From: Heliocidaris erythrogramma
Lineage: Eukaryota > Echinodermata > Echinoidea > Camarodonta > Echinometridae
NCBI GenBank assembly: GCA_025617745.1
Contig: CM046870.1
Span: 27,044,927-27,108,926, forward strand
Reading direction: 5' to 3'
Length of the DNA stretch: 64,000 bases
The translations under genes and the position numbers were made by a program. The notes beneath the pieces were generated by a model that saw only the letters and a list, made by a program, of their open reading frames with translations, had not been told where the DNA came from and ran no database searches. Shown here piece by piece: positions 34,215 through 46,346 of the stretch. Each line of letters starts with the position of its first letter. The first letter of the stretch is position 1.

Positions 34215-36660
34215 GACACATTTGCCATTTATGCCTACTTTGTATTCTCCTTAATTTCATCTTATATTTTTTCTTACCTTCAAGACAGCTGGAAATTCGA
34301 TTTATTTTCCTGATGATACCAGCATTGCCATGATGATGATGATGATTTCACACGCCTAATTTCCGAAGTAACAGTGGGCGTTATTTTGATGGCCACTTCG
34401 ACTCAATATCCAGGGTCTCATCAGACATGTCAGACGAAAAGGTCATGACCTCGCGACCTGAACATCCCTAAAATACACCCATCACATCCACACGTCTCGT
34501 CGAAATTTAAAGACAGAGAAAAAAAAATAGTTAAATAATCATGTAGTTGAAAAATTAGTCAACTAATACCAGAGAAAAGTAAATATTTGAACTCACCATT
34601 GTATGGGGTTTGTTTCAAGACGTGTATTTAACTATTTATTAATTGTTTCAAAAGCATCGCTTCTTTAAAGGTGGATGGAATATTCTAATAGGTTCGAGAA
34701 ATAATGAAATTGATACATTTTGATTGTTCAAATTATTGAAACCACCAATGGAATGTGTAAATATTCTGAAAGGGCTCATAACGGCAACAGAAAAAGATAA
34801 AAATTGAACTCACATCATTTTTCAAATTTAAGTTCAGGCTTTATCAATAGACACGTACTCAAGACTTTCTTTCACCGAACTAAATTTCATCACTAAATTT
34901 TAATTGAAATATACATGTAAAGCCCCATATGAAATAAAGTTATAGGCTACATGAAATTTATCTCACATCGCTCGATCAGTATAGAAATGTGTATTTTATA
35001 TTTAACTTTGTTTATTTTACAAATTGCAGACCAACTACTACATATATGTATATTCTGATCATTATTCCCCGTTTCCTATATTCTTGTTATTACATATATC
35101 CTCTTTTTTTCGGGGGGGGGGGGGGGGGGGGGAAAGAATCGTACATATTATTGTTAGCAACCCTCGTGTTAGTATAATCAGAGTCATACCCTTTCATATA
35201 TAATTTTTCTTATCTAATGATTAGTTCGTCTGATCATTCGTAAACATGCAAAAGAAAAAAACAAGAGAAATACATCAAATCAAATCAAATCAAATCAAAT
35301 CAAATCAAAAGTTCAAAAACCTTTGGTCTTAAACAGTCCCACTCAATTCTAGCTCCTATGGGCCTTTTCTCCTACCATATCCCCGGGGGGTTACCGGGCT
35401 TGTCACTCTGAGGAAGCACCGAACAGAGCAGGTATTCCTGATCCAGATGAAGATGAAGTTCAACACATCGCAACGACAGATGTGGAAATGCTGATTATTT
35501 TGGCAGGAAAAGCATCCAATTGATCGAATTACCGACATTTTCGACAAGAATAGATCCGTTGTTAGGGTATATGCATAAGAGTTAGGTCTGTTTTTATGAG
35601 CTTGGCGAAGGGAATTGGAACATAGCGGGGGGAATGGATTTGGTTTATAGGTATAACTAGAAACCCTTGAGTTATTGTTCACAATTGTAGAATAATGAAG
35701 TTAATACCTTTTGAACTAATTGTCATAGTGTACACCAATGTATTCCCATATTTCTGTTTTGCATGCTTCCCATCTTTTCTCTGATCTACTCTCCTCTCTC
35801 CCTCTCCGTATTTCGTGTCTCCGGTAAAATCTCTCGCAATACCCCCCCCCCCCCGCTCTCTCTCTCTCTCTCTTCCCCCCTCACTATTTCTTTACCCCGG
35901 TCTCTCTGTCTCCACGCCTCGTATTTCCTCATCTGTTCTCTTCTCGCCATCCATCTCTCCCCTCCCATCCCTTCTTTCTATACCTCTCTCTCCCCACTCT
36001 CATACCGGTCTTATCAAACCCAATTTTATTCAGTTCCTCCTGCACTATGGCCATGCTTATACGCTAAAATTATTAAGTCTGCAATAAAATTCATTATGCT
36101 ATTAGAGGATTCGCAATGTTTATCCCCTCTTGAATTAATGAATCCTAATAAGAATAAAAAATAGGACGAATGTTTCAACTGCAACCAGCGATTCTGAACA
36201 GACATTATTCAATTTTCCTCCCACGTACAGTATACATTTTTTGAATGTTTTTAAAGCATTCGCTGAATTACCAAACGGAAAGCCATGAAGGTATGTTGCC
36301 ATGGCAACGTTTCCTTGTCCAATTTGTATAGTTATTCTTGGGATTGAAACGTTGCAGGGCTGTATTTTTGAAGAGAGGACTGTACTCTTTGTCTGGGGCA
36401 CTTAGGTCTAAAGGTTATGGCGCTATGCTAATGAATTATTTACAACAAAGGCAAGGTGAACAATTATATAGAAAAGATTTTACGACCTCTCCGACTCAGC
36501 CTCATCAAAGCTCTCTCCTCTCGGTCCCTTTACCATCAAGCATTATATGCACCTTGGAAGAAGATCCACCCCCCCCCCCAACCCGACAGCCGGTATCTGA
36601 TCCCCCGAAGTGTCATGTTACGCTACCACAAAGTGGCATGCAACACAGTTGAGTTAAATC
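34215..36660. other. Intergenic, no gene seen
   Basis: AT-rich. It holds G/C runs near 35113-35132, 35841 and 36571, a (AATCA)n pentanucleotide array at 35274-35308, and CT-rich sequence at 35855-35900. The frame at 35356-35682 (minus) showed no domain or splice context. Confidence 0.6.
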
Positions 36661-36675
36661 AATTATTGTCCATTC

Positions 36676-36805
36676 ATTGTCATTAATAACATAATTCATA
36701 GTTATTTTCAGAAATATGCTATTAAGGACAATAGTATAATATTATTGCCACGAATAACGCAATTCTTTGTCATTGATAACATGGTCATATGTTATTATTG
36801 ACAAT
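36676..36805. repeat. Inverted and direct copies of ATTGTCATTAATAACATA
   Basis: 36676-36693 pairs with TATGTTATTATTGACAAT at 36788-36805 (16 of 18). A third copy (TTGTCATTGATAACAT) lies near 36766 in direct orientation. Possibly a small MITE. Confidence 0.65.
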
Positions 36806-37164
36806 AATATTTGGAGGGCAGTTTAAAAGTGCATTCACAACGTTACACACTGTATGTTTTTTCCATTTACTATGTTTACAGTACCATGGCAACGAGGTAT
36901 TTTGTTTACCACATCAACATCTCCGTCTTTGCAATTAGTATGTACTATTCAATCGCATTCTCAAAGTTGATAGACCTCATTTCAAGGATACCATAGTGCT
37001 CTTCGTGATAAGCTTATTACCACATCCAATTTCCTCTATGCGCATGCATGTGAATGCATGGTTAGCGGTAAAAAAAACAACATAATTGAATTGAAAATGT
37101 TGAATTGATAGCTTTATCCTTTCCAAGTCAGGTTCTAATTTTAGAAAGTGTTGGTGATTGCTAC
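36806..37164. other. Intergenic, nothing recognised
   Basis: AT-rich; no repeat or exon seen. Confidence 0.5.
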
Positions 37165-37490
37165 AATCATGATGAGGAGGAGGATATTGATGGTGATAAT
37201 TTGATGATGATGATGATGTTGATGATGATGCTGATGATGGTGATGACGATATGAGTGATGAGGATGATGATGATGGTGGTGATAATGATAATGATGATGG
37301 TCATGATGATGATAGTGATGCTGATAATGATGATGATGGTCATGATGATGATAGTGATGATAATGATGATGGGTCATGATGATAATGATGGTGGTCATTA
37401 TCGTGACGACGATGATGATGGTGACGAGGAGACTGATGATGAAAAGAATGAAAATTGTAATGATGACGATGAGCAGGAGGGTGATAATAG
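37165..37490. repeat. (GAT)n trinucleotide array
   Basis: GAT/GATGGT/GATAAT triplets for about 325 bp, with a ~50-bp higher-order repeat (GATGGTCATGATGATGATAG) near 37295-37370. Open frames through it are His/Asp/Met repeats. Confidence 0.93.
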
Positions 37491-37499
37491 GGGGGGGGG

Positions 37500-37690
37500 C
37501 AGTAATCATTTTTCCGAATGTTGGTTCTTACGAAGGTTTGTAATTCCGATGTTTCATAATTCCCAAATACACATTTCCCATACTAAAGGGTTCACCATTC
37601 CATAATGAAATAGGGCTTATATAATTCCTAACTTCTTTTTTTTTTTGCATTAATCCGAATGTTCGTTTTTCCTGAAAAAGGATTTGGACA
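37500..37690. repeat. Diverged relative of the 62.5-kb TTCCGAA array
   Basis: Words such as TTACGAAGGTTTGTAATTCC, GATGTTTCATAATTCCC, AATGAAATAGGGCTTAT and CATTAATCCGAATGTTCG match the unit of the array at 62487-63020. Confidence 0.6.
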
Positions 37691-38294
37691 GAATAATAAT
37701 GATCAGCCAATCCCAGACGACATGGCTATTTTGAAGACAGGAGTTCGGGACCGTCGTCATTTCCCCCCAACCAGCGTCCATGTATAATTACAAATAAAAA
37801 CCCCGAATCAATCATTCTCTCGTACGAACATTAATGTAATACATCTTTACATTGTTTAGGAGCGTCTAGAAAACTCTAATATTAACGTGGGTGTTTTTTC
37901 TTCTTTCGCTGTAAACCACAGACGATTCAATTTGCACAAAATAAAAATCGATATGGAATTTGACTTCGTGTAGTCTTTTTAAAAATGGACTCTTTGCATT
38001 TTTTAAAAGTTCTATTCGGGTTATAGTCAGATGTCAAATATGGCACTCATGATGGTCTACCATGTGCTACAACAGACTTAGAACTACGATGAGTTCAACT
38101 AATACATTATATTATTGAACAAAATATTAGAAACATTTATATTAGAAACGTTTAGTAAACTTTGATAAACTCCCGTCATATATTTTAAGAATGCGTGTAA
38201 CCTAGTAATTATAAAAATTAAGAATACAATTTTCGGCGCAAGTTGTTACAGGAATAAAAACTTGTCACTGTTTAACTTTTTGAAAGTCAAGACT
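37691..38294. other. Intergenic, nothing recognised
   Basis: AT-rich unique-looking DNA. Confidence 0.5.
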
Positions 38295-38450
38295 ATAGAG
38301 GAGTTTGTCCAGCGGTATACCTCTCAGCTCTCTGCATTCGTCTACAACTGACTCTTATCGGACCCATGTTCGAATCTCAGCCACGTCTTTCAGATGGTGA
38401 CGTTAAAGGTCGGTCCCTGACGGTCCCAGCTGTCTGTTAAAACCCAATTA
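38295..38450 (+). mobile_element. tRNA-like SINE remnant
   Basis: A-box-like TTGTCCAGCGG (about 38304) and B-box GTTCGAATCTC (38368-38378), spaced as for a tRNA with a long variable arm. Downstream GACGTTAAAGGTCGGTCCCT looks like a SINE body. No clear A-rich tail, so the 3' limit is approximate. Confidence 0.55.
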
Positions 38451-39053
38451 ACAACATATTAATAGATGATAATCATGACTACAGGCAGGCAGAGGGCGCG
38501 ATCTTATCGAGATGGGAATAATAGGCCGTGTCATTTGCATAGGGTAAAATGATCAACAAATAACGGAATATTTCTTCACTCGTTATCACCGATTGTGAAA
38601 AGAAAAAAAAAATTGATTAGCTTAGACTTTGATGGAAAAACAGCATTTTGAAATGTCTTGTTGCATTTTCTTTATAACAATAACTAAATGTGCCAGCTTT
38701 AAATATGTTTTTATTTTAGTAATAGGGCCTACAGCTACGTCTCTACGTACCGGTTTAGTTCTCCAGTGAGAACGCAGAGATGTTGATTTTTGCGCCCTCA
38801 CAATTTTTGCCATTTGGATTATTTCCCTGGAGTCTAGACCTGGTTTATGTACAATGTAAATAAGAGTGATGAATCGGGCTCTCTGAGCTCCGTTGCAAGC
38901 GTGGTTTGTCTGGCCTCAATACTTCTACCAGAGACAGCAATAAAGGGAGAAGAACAAAATTTCAGTTAGATTTCAGACGATGAATATTGAAATGAATCTA
39001 TAGAGCAATGAGGCGAGTTTAATCCTTCGCAAAATGAACGCAGGATTCGAAGA

Positions 39054-39090
<37 letters not shown>

Positions 39091-39393
39091 GGGGGTTATT
39101 TCCCCCTTTAGCAAGTTGTGAGTGAAAGATAACGGCTCGTAGCTTTTTCGTTCTCGCTTTTTTTAGGGGCTGAATAGGGGAGGGACCATGGCCCCTTTCT
39201 GCCACCAAGCTACGGAAACTGTTCACCAAGTCACCGTCATGTACATATTTTTTGGATAAACTGTTTTATGTTTTACTAATTATATATAATTATATACTTA
39301 TTATATATAATAAGTTGATTTTAATTATTCAGCAAGTCCGTATAACCTGTCCGCCGGAATTGTTCAATATTTTTTGAGGGAGGGAGGGGGCAC
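38451..39393. other. Intergenic; 29-base T-run at 39060-39089
   Basis: The T-run is followed by GGGGGG. No exon or other organised repeat seen. Confidence 0.6.
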
Positions 39394-39545
39394 CTCAGTC
39401 GTATTGCCGAGTGGTTAAAAAAAAATTCGATTCGAAATACGATGATCGTGGGTTCGATCCCCACTACGTCACTTATACCCTTGAGGAAGGCATTTTTATC
39501 TATTGTCGTATAGGAGTTCAGGCGTCGAACTAACTTTCCGCTTAA
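39394..39545 (+). mobile_element. tRNA-derived SINE with A-run in the tRNA part
   Basis: A-box TTGCCGAGTGG at about 39404-39414, B-box GGTTCGATCCC at 39451-39461, ending CACTACGTCAC. An A-run (about 39416-39425) sits in the D-arm/anticodon region. The body includes CCCTTGAGGAAGGCATTTTT. The minus-strand frame 39321-39710 reads through it and is not a gene. Confidence 0.7.
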
Positions 39546-39707
39546 AAAAATGCTACGCGCCGTTATCTTTCTCTCAAATTTGTTATGAAACGTCGGAGCT
39601 TTTGCGCTTCGCGTGAGAGGGGGACCCCCCTCTCTGCACCCACCCCTGGGCCCACGGGTTGTCGGTAGAAATATATACAATGGTGACTTTGTCAAGACAT
39701 TAAAACA

Positions 39708-40228
39708 CATTAATAATAATAAATAGTAATAATAATAATAATAATAATAAAATAAAAATAATAATAAAAAAAAATAAATAATAATAATCCGTTCGCGAAT
39801 ATCACCTAATAACGTCCCTCAGATGCGCTTGTTTACTATTATTTGTCATCACCTGTGCATGCCTGGGAAGGAAACCCCAAGTCTCTTCGCCCGGTATAAG
39901 TGCATAATTATGACGGTGACTGATTATAATATAATTATACAATGATTCTTTAGGTAAAAAGCTCCCTATTGTCAATATGCCTTCGTTTATTTAATATCCA
40001 ATTCAGGGTCGTGCCCCCCCCCCCCCCCCAGTTAAAGTCAGTACACTGCGGGAGAGATCAAAGATCACTAGCAGATCCAGGGGGGCCGAATCGGCCGCGC
40101 CCTCCCCCCCCCCCCCTATTGGCGGCGAAAAAAAAAAGAAAAAAAGGGGAAAGGAAAAAGAAGAAGAAGAAAGGAGGAAGGAAAGAAGGAGAAAAGGGGG
40201 GGGGGGAAGGAAAAAAGATAAGGAGGAA

Positions 40229-40260
<32 letters not shown>

Positions 40261-40275
40261 GAAAGATAGAGAGAG
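39708..40275. repeat. (AAT)n array and polypurine tract
   Basis: (AAT)n at 39708-39790 and a GAAA/GGAA polypurine block at 40125-40275, with C-runs at 40015 and 40105 between. A hAT-like left end fragment (GCAGATCCAGGGGGGCCG) is at 40071. Confidence 0.85.
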
Positions 40276-41179
40276 GGGGCATTGACATTTGAGGGGTCAA
40301 GCACGTGAGAAACCCGGGCCGGTCCTGGCTTGTGGAAAATTAAGTCGGAATGCAACCTATTTCCCAAAAAAATCTCAGCCTAAACGCAGTGTCTGAAATG
40401 CTAAGTGCAAATGCGCTGACCATAATGCCCCTCCAAAGAAATCTCGAGCCATTCCTGAAGAATTTATTTGAAAAGAGGGGGCCGGCCGTGACGGCAGCGT
40501 TGGATAAGGGAATGGGGGGGGGGGGGGGGGGGGTTCACATGTTCAGTTGCGCTCCGCATTGTGGTGCACATTTGAGTAGGATTCTAATAGCAAAGGTATG
40601 GGGAATATGTAAAAGCACTCATGATAAGGTCGAGCCTGGCCCCCTACAAAGTAATTGTTTTAATTCAATAAAACACATATTTAAATTTAAAAAAAAAAGT
40701 GGAGCAGAACCTGCAGAAGTGCAATCGGCAGATCCGGTGGGGGGGGGGGGGGGGGGGGGGGTTGTCATTCACGAGGCCTCTGAAGCCGTTATTGAATAAA
40801 GGGGCCGGCCACACATAGCTTTATTTTCTATAACGTTAGTTGGGCCAGTCTCAAAATTTGGAAGCCCTTTATTTGTTTGAGGGGGCAGAGATCTACATAT
40901 ATCACCACCCTCCCCCCCCCAAAAAAAAAAAAAAAAAAAAAATGAGGTGGGGGATGGCCTGTATTATCATCCCGCAATATTTTGGATAAAATAAACAAGA
41001 ATTGTTATACATTACCTTAAAACTTTTGATTATCCCAACTCATTATGTTTGATTTTTAAATACCATCACATCATTTAATGATTAGAATTAAGGAAATAAA
41101 AAATGCCATAATTTCAATACGAAAATATCGAATAAAATTTGTTCGCTCGCATTGTAATTCTCAATTAAGGGGTTCCGTC
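40276..41179. other. Intergenic with long G-runs
   Basis: G-runs at about 40516-40533 and 40739-40760 (the latter after GGCAGATCCGGT, another eroded transposon end), and a C-run plus A-run at 40911-40942. No gene seen. Confidence 0.65.
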
Positions 41180-41347
41180 CATTGGCGTAGATCCATGCAT
41201 TCCTTCTTTTCATTAAAAATGGAAAAAAAATTGCCGCTCGGTCGCCTTGCTCCCTCACTTTTACAATAACTTAAATAACTTTGGGGACTCGGGGGTTGGG
41301 GCGCAACTTGTTTGCCCCGGGCGCCATAATCCCTAGATACGCCACTG
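41180..41347. mobile_element. hAT-like MITE, CTCGGTCGCCTTGCTCCCTC subtype
   Basis: Left CATTGGCGTAGATCCATGC, right CCCTAGATACGCCACTG. Its right half (CGCTCGGTCGCCTTGCTCCC) recurs at 41708-41815. Confidence 0.65.
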
Positions 41348-41699
41348 CCCAGTATATAGTTCTGAAATAGCGTAAAGGGTTACGAATTTGAAAAAATAAA
41401 AATGTAATTGCTTTGCTCGCTATATCATGTTTCATATGACTCCTGCTATATTTTGCGCCCCAATATAGGATAAAGTGTATAAAACAGCATTTGCAAAGGT
41501 TCAACTTTTGAAAGGAATCTCAAATTCAGGTAGCCCTGCTGATTTTATTGACTCTTTCTGAAGCCTATATAGGCTAGGCTTTTTGTTACTTTTGCTCCCG
41601 ATAAAGAAGTGAGGGAACAGAAAACCGTTTATCAATGTATACAATTTGAGCTTCTCTACCGCTCAAATTGTCCTAAAATGCACAAGAAACTGCGTTCTT

Positions 41700-41815
41700 T
41701 ACGGTTATAACATTTTTCGCTCGGTCGCTTTGCTCCCTCGCTTGTACAATAATGTAGGTAAGTTTAGACACTCGGGGGCGGGGGGGGGGGGGCATAATGT
41801 CTAGATACGCCACTG
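41700..41815. mobile_element. Second right-half copy of the CTCGGTCGC hAT-like MITE
   Basis: CGCTCGGTCGCTTTGCTCCC ... TTAGACACTCGGGGGCGGGG ... GTCTAGATACGCCACTG. Same orientation as the 41180-41347 copy, about 470 bp downstream. The left end was not found. Confidence 0.65.
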
Positions 41816-42615
41816 ACTTCACTTCCCTCGCCGGTCGGTCACCCCCCCCCCCCCCCCCCGATCATAAACATGGAACGACACCCCTGGTTGGAGGTGATTT
41901 AATCTATATATAAATCAGTTTAATTATCGAAATTCTTCAAGATTATTTTTCAAGGTGGCTTCAAGATTTTGTCAAATTTCAGCCCTTGTACAGCAATCAA
42001 TGTGTGTGAGATTATTCATGTTTGAAAAATCATAGGGGCAACCGCCCCCTTGCCCCCCCCCCCCCTCCCCAACCCTGTAGCGCTGGCCCAGCGCCATCCT
42101 CGAAAGATGTCTTTCAGGCATCTATAAAGGTGAGTCGAATTTGCTCGCTTGCTTCGCTCGCTCGCCAGATGTAGAATCCACAAATTGATCGGGTCAGTGA
42201 CGTCAGTCCTCGCGGAAATACGTATATTAATTTGTACAAGAGACACCTGTCACGTCGAGTTCGAAATTGAGCCCGCGCGCAGATACAGGTACGGTGCTCC
42301 TATGTAATGAGTTGATGTAATTGGTGATTGAACTTTAAACTTTGAATTTTAAAATTTCCGCCCCCCCCCCCCTATTGGGAAATCCTGGATCCGCCCCTGA
42401 AAGATGCTCATACACTGGTACATTACGCCCAATGTGTGCACAACTCATACATGTTCGTAAATGGAACTATTATGTGTAGCAGGCAATATGTGCACTCTTT
42501 AAATTGGCAATTCCATGCACGAGTGTATTTACTTGGTGACTTACTTCAGTACGCCAAGCGAATAATAATGATACATTTATTTCGCCGTAGAGGGCAGTCT
42601 TCATTTATTCAATTA
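41816..42615. other. Intergenic; isolated hAT-like right end at 42375-42399
   Basis: C-runs at 41841, 42052 and 42361; the last is followed by AATCCTGGATCCGCCCCTG. Partner end not located. No exon seen. Confidence 0.6.
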
Positions 42616-42972
42616 CCGAAAGCAAAACAGAAAATTGAAATCAGAACAAGTATTTCATTTTCAATTTGTAAGGAAGAAAAACGAAAAAACAAAATCTGAA
42701 AAGGTGTTTAATTTTCTATTTTTTAGAACAAATAATGAAAAAACAAAAATAGAAATCAGAAAAAGGTGATCAATTTCTCATTTCTGCAGAAAAAATGGAA
42801 AAAAACAATTTTTAAGAAAACAGTAAAACCAAAAAAGTTGGTTTATCATATTTTCGTTTTTCAAGTTTTTAACCTTAAAAAAAATATTAACTAACGACCG
42901 TTTTTCTGTTTGTAAAACAGAAAATTGCAACGGTTTTTACTCAATATTCTGTTTTTCCTTTTTCCGTTTCGG
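42616..42972. repeat. A-rich/T-rich imperfect palindrome with CCGAAA...TTTCGG ends
   Basis: Starts CCGAAAGCAAAACAGAAAAT and ends TTTTTCCTTTTTCCGTTTCGG-like sequence. The left half is A-rich with repeated AAACAGAAAA and GAAATCAGAA words, the right half T-rich. Probable MITE; superfamily unknown. Confidence 0.5.
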
Positions 42973-44296
42973 AATGGGACAAATGAGTTATCTCAATATA
43001 CCTTGATTGGTGGGGTGTCTAAATCTGGATCTGTTTATGCTAACTCCTGCCTGAAAAAGGATTTATATAAACAAACGAAACATGAATGTAATTCATCAAG
43101 GGCGTTTTGTGGTGATTAAGTTTGAAATTTGACATTGGCACATTGGCATTGCTATAACCTTTCGTATTCAAATAACACGAGTAAAAGGGCGACACTTGAA
43201 ATGCCAAGCCTCATTCTATATCAAAGTTCGTTTTGGTTTCTTCCTCATTAGTCCTCTCTCAAAATAACGTCTCATGTTTTATATCTCTTTTACAAACTTT
43301 GAATTATTTCAAATCTAATCTGAAAACAGTTTTCTCTCTCTCTCTCTCTCTCGCTATCTCTCTTTCTCTCCCTCTCTCTCTCTAATCCACCCCTCTCTGT
43401 ATGTCTATGCCTTTCTTCAGTCTCTCTCTCTCTCGCTCTCTCTCACCACCCCCTCTGTATGTCTATCATATCCCCTTCTTTTGTCTATCTATATTTGTCT
43501 CCCTCTCTATCATTGCCATATCCATCCTTTTTCCGCATTTCCCCCTTATCTCCCACGCTTCTCTCCTTGGGCCGCTTGCATAAGTACATGAGGAACGAAC
43601 ATTCAATGCTAATCGTTGCCATGCATAATCGTGATAAATGTCAGCTCTGTAATTAGTGCGAAACCCCGGAGTCTGAACCACGTAATCAGGAAACCTCATT
43701 GAAATGTTAAATTACTATATTCTACCTCTTATAGATAATTGATAAAGTATGAACTAGTATAATATTTGTGCAATATCCCTTGTATTTTAATGTTACGTTA
43801 TTCGTGTTCTGTTGTAAGGCGGCTGAGGGCAACGATGATTATAATGAAAACAAAAATAATAAAGGTGAAATGGTGGTATCGAATTCATACTTTTTTATAT
43901 TGTCACTTTGTTTGCAAGTCATGTCATGTACTGAAATCCGACAGTAAATACTCCATACGTCATGTACGTTATGAGACCATTTAAAAATCTTTTTAAAAAT
44001 TGCATCGCCACAATTATTATGGCAAATAAGCCAAAAGTCGTATCATGTTGTAGTTTCAACATGTTAAACTTGTACCCGGTTCATCAAATATTTTGTACTC
44101 TTAAATCGTCACACTTGGTCAACCCAGTAAACTACATCGATATTAATTATGCTTTTAATTTCTAGAGTCTGCCTTTTTGTTGTGTCAGATGTACCTTCAT
44201 TAATTCTTTCAACCTTACAACATTCGAAATCAAAGTTTGAAGACGCATAGAAATTAATATATTCTGTGCTGTAGCGTGTTTTCACATGTTGCGGGT
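42973..44296. other. Intergenic; (CT)n at 43333-43445
   Basis: No exon recognised around the microsatellite. Confidence 0.65.
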
Positions 44297-44523
44297 TTAC
44301 TGGCATCATGGGGGGGGGGGGGGGCACCGAACAAGGATGATGAAAATAATGCAAATTAACAATGCTTCAAATAGGGGACAGTTGTGGAAAAGGCCTTTTT
44401 GTCCTTTCCCATTCCTTTCTTTCCCTCTGATCAGTTTTTTATTTTTTTTCATTTTTTTTTTAAATTTATGCAATATTTTGGGGGCGGCACATGCCCCACA
44501 TGCCCCCTTTATCTACGCCACTG
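44297..44523. mobile_element. hAT-like MITE, eroded left end
   Basis: The right end CCCTTTATCTACGCCACTG closes at 44523. A G-run at 44310-44323 marks the left side; the terminal sequence is degraded (CTGGCATCATGGGG). Confidence 0.5.
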
Positions 44524-44771
44524 ACTCCTTTTGCTCTACGTTTGAAATTAAGACGTTTAGAGCACGTGGCAGTGCTGGGAATATTGGTACACGGAGGGGA
44601 AATTAAAGTCTGAAGTAGGAAGCACCCATGTGAAGATCATGAAACAATATCCAAACAGATATTGGGAGCAAGGAAGAAGAAATTAGGTTTTGCGGGTTTA
44701 TTAATCTTAAGCTTGGTAAAGGTATACGTGCGATCTCCCCATGCAAGCGTGTGGTATAGGTATTATTCGGC
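44524..44771. other. Intergenic, nothing recognised
   Basis: Unique-looking sequence. Confidence 0.5.
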
Positions 44772-44998
44772 TTCCCTAAAAACAATCATAACTCCCACGC
44801 ACTTTTAGCAATAATGAAAAGCTCGTTCATGGCATTTGCACTAATAATGATAATGTTAATACTATAATGATATCAACAGTTTTTATGTGTTCCCTGAAAA
44901 CAATAACTCCCATGCACCTTTGGCAATTAATGAAAAACTTCTTCATGGCATTTCGGATGATAATGATGGTATACTGTACAGTATCATAATGATATTAA
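44772..44998. repeat. Two-copy tandem duplication, ~118-bp unit
   Basis: 44772-44875 and 44890-44998 share TTCCCT(A/G)AAAACAAT, AACTCCCA(C/T)GCAC and TTCATGGCATTT, then an AATGATAATG-type stretch. The copies are clearly diverged. Confidence 0.85.
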
Positions 44999-45077
44999 AA
45001 TATTATTCTATCACCCAGATAAGTGGATTCAATTATAATGCTACGTTAAAAGTGCACACTTTCCTTTCCACTGGTGA

Positions 45078-45200
45078 GGGGGGAGCTTTTCATCAAGTGT
45101 TTTGTCAGTGATTTTACCGACAAATTTCCTCTCAGCCAATCAGATGCAAGGATTTCAGTAGCTTATAACAGTTGTCGGTAAAAATCACTGACAAAACAGG
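45078..45200. mobile_element. CCAAT-type foldback MITE, reverse-oriented core
   Basis: Left arm TTTTCATCAAGTGTTTTGTC, then AGTGATTTTACCGACAAATT. The core reads CAGCCAATCAGATGCAAGGA, the complement of the 1990-2130 core. The right arm stops after CACTGACAAAACA, about 20 bp short of a full arm. Confidence 0.85.
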
Positions 45201-45567
45201 GGCGTGCAGATGGACACTAATCTGTGCAAGTCAACATTTGCAAGTTTGCATCCTACCGGCTTCTATAAAAACTTTAACCCACTTACACCTGGGTGTATAG
45301 AAGCAAAATAGCAAAAATGCGTTGCTCAAGGATATCTAATTCTTCAAACCGATGACCAAGTGTTACGACAGTAGCCCTAACCCAAATTTATCCTAGATAC
45401 GATTTGTTATGGTCATTTTGCTGTATCATCATCTAATAAAATAACTTTGTCATCTATTATGCTCTAATTTCATTTATTTTTTCTTCTTCTGATCATTAAT
45501 TATACATCCTCTCCTACTTCCTCTTTACCACTAATCAGTGGTCTTGTTAATTCTCATTTCATCTACC
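45201..45567. other. Intergenic, nothing recognised
   Basis: AT-rich; no organised feature apart from the 8-bp target duplication at its right end. Confidence 0.5.
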
Positions 45568-45839
45568 CAGTGGCGGATCTTAGGGGGCACTGCCGGCCCG
45601 CGCCCCTCTCCTTTTAAAAGAAAAGAGTATACATTGTGCCTCCCTTTTTAAATTTGTGCCCAATTTTTAGAAATGAGAATCCCCTTTCTTTTTGCTTGTC
45701 AGAGAATTTGGAAGGACAAAGAGACCCAAAAATGTGTGATGACTAAGCTTTTTCTTTCCTTTTTTTTTTTTTGCTTGTCGGAAAATTTTCGGAGATTTGT
45801 GCCCCCCCCCTTTTTTTTTAAATCCTGGATCCACCCCTG
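45568..45839. mobile_element. hAT-type MITE with perfect 8-bp target duplication
   Basis: Left end CAGTGGCGGATCTTAGGGGG and right end TCCTGGATCCACCCCTG. It is flanked by identical CATCTACC at 45560-45567 and 45840-45847. An 8-bp duplication and CA(G)-starting inverted ends are characteristic of the hAT superfamily. 272 bp, no transposase. Interior GACCCAAAAATGTGTGATGA and GCTTGTCAGAGAATTT link it to the 33767-34214 and 11085-11288 copies. Confidence 0.9.
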
Positions 45840-45847
45840 CATCTACC

Positions 45848-46290
45848 TATCGTAAGACTGGTGCCCCCAATAATGGCAGTGGTCACTCAATGGCTGGGCC
45901 CACGCTGGACCGTTGCTGTCATTCATTTTCCTATATCTTTCCCTATATTTCAGATCTAACATTAAAATTTTGGTATACATGACTTTGTATTTGAAAACGG
46001 CATTAACACCTGACTTGATTTTCCGTGGATGTACATAAATTTTTCATCCATCCATTCTCATGTTTGGAGCGCCGGGAGACTGATGTATTTTCGCATTTCT
46101 ATATAGATGTGAGGCGCCCCTCCAAAATAGGGCATCCTTTCATTTTTCTATTTGTTACATCATGTATATATTTTGTGAATTATCTCAACCACTCCAGTGG
46201 GAAGGCACCCCACACCCCTAATATATATAATGACTAATCCCCAAGACCTCTTTGTTAAGCTTGGTCAGCACATGTGGTCATCATTCGTAT
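45848..46290. other. Intergenic, nothing recognised
   Basis: No repeat or exon seen. Confidence 0.5.
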
Positions 46291-46346
46291 TGATGCCCAA
46301 TAACCATGTGACTGATCATTATCTTCTCTTCTTATTTTTAATTACA
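46291..46346 (+). repeat. 56-bp direct repeat, copy 1
   Basis: TGATGCCCAATAACCATGTG ... TTATCTTCTCTTCTTATTTT. Nearly identical to 47767-47821, 1,476 bp downstream, same orientation. The interval has no gene; it includes (CAA)n at 47126-47143. Confidence 0.9.

Noticed and set aside
39394-39475. Functional tRNA gene
   Set aside because: An A-run disrupts the tRNA fold and a SINE body follows.
39321-39710. 129-codon minus-strand frame containing VGIEPTI
   Set aside because: Reads antisense through the tRNA-derived SINE; such peptides are common SINE translations.
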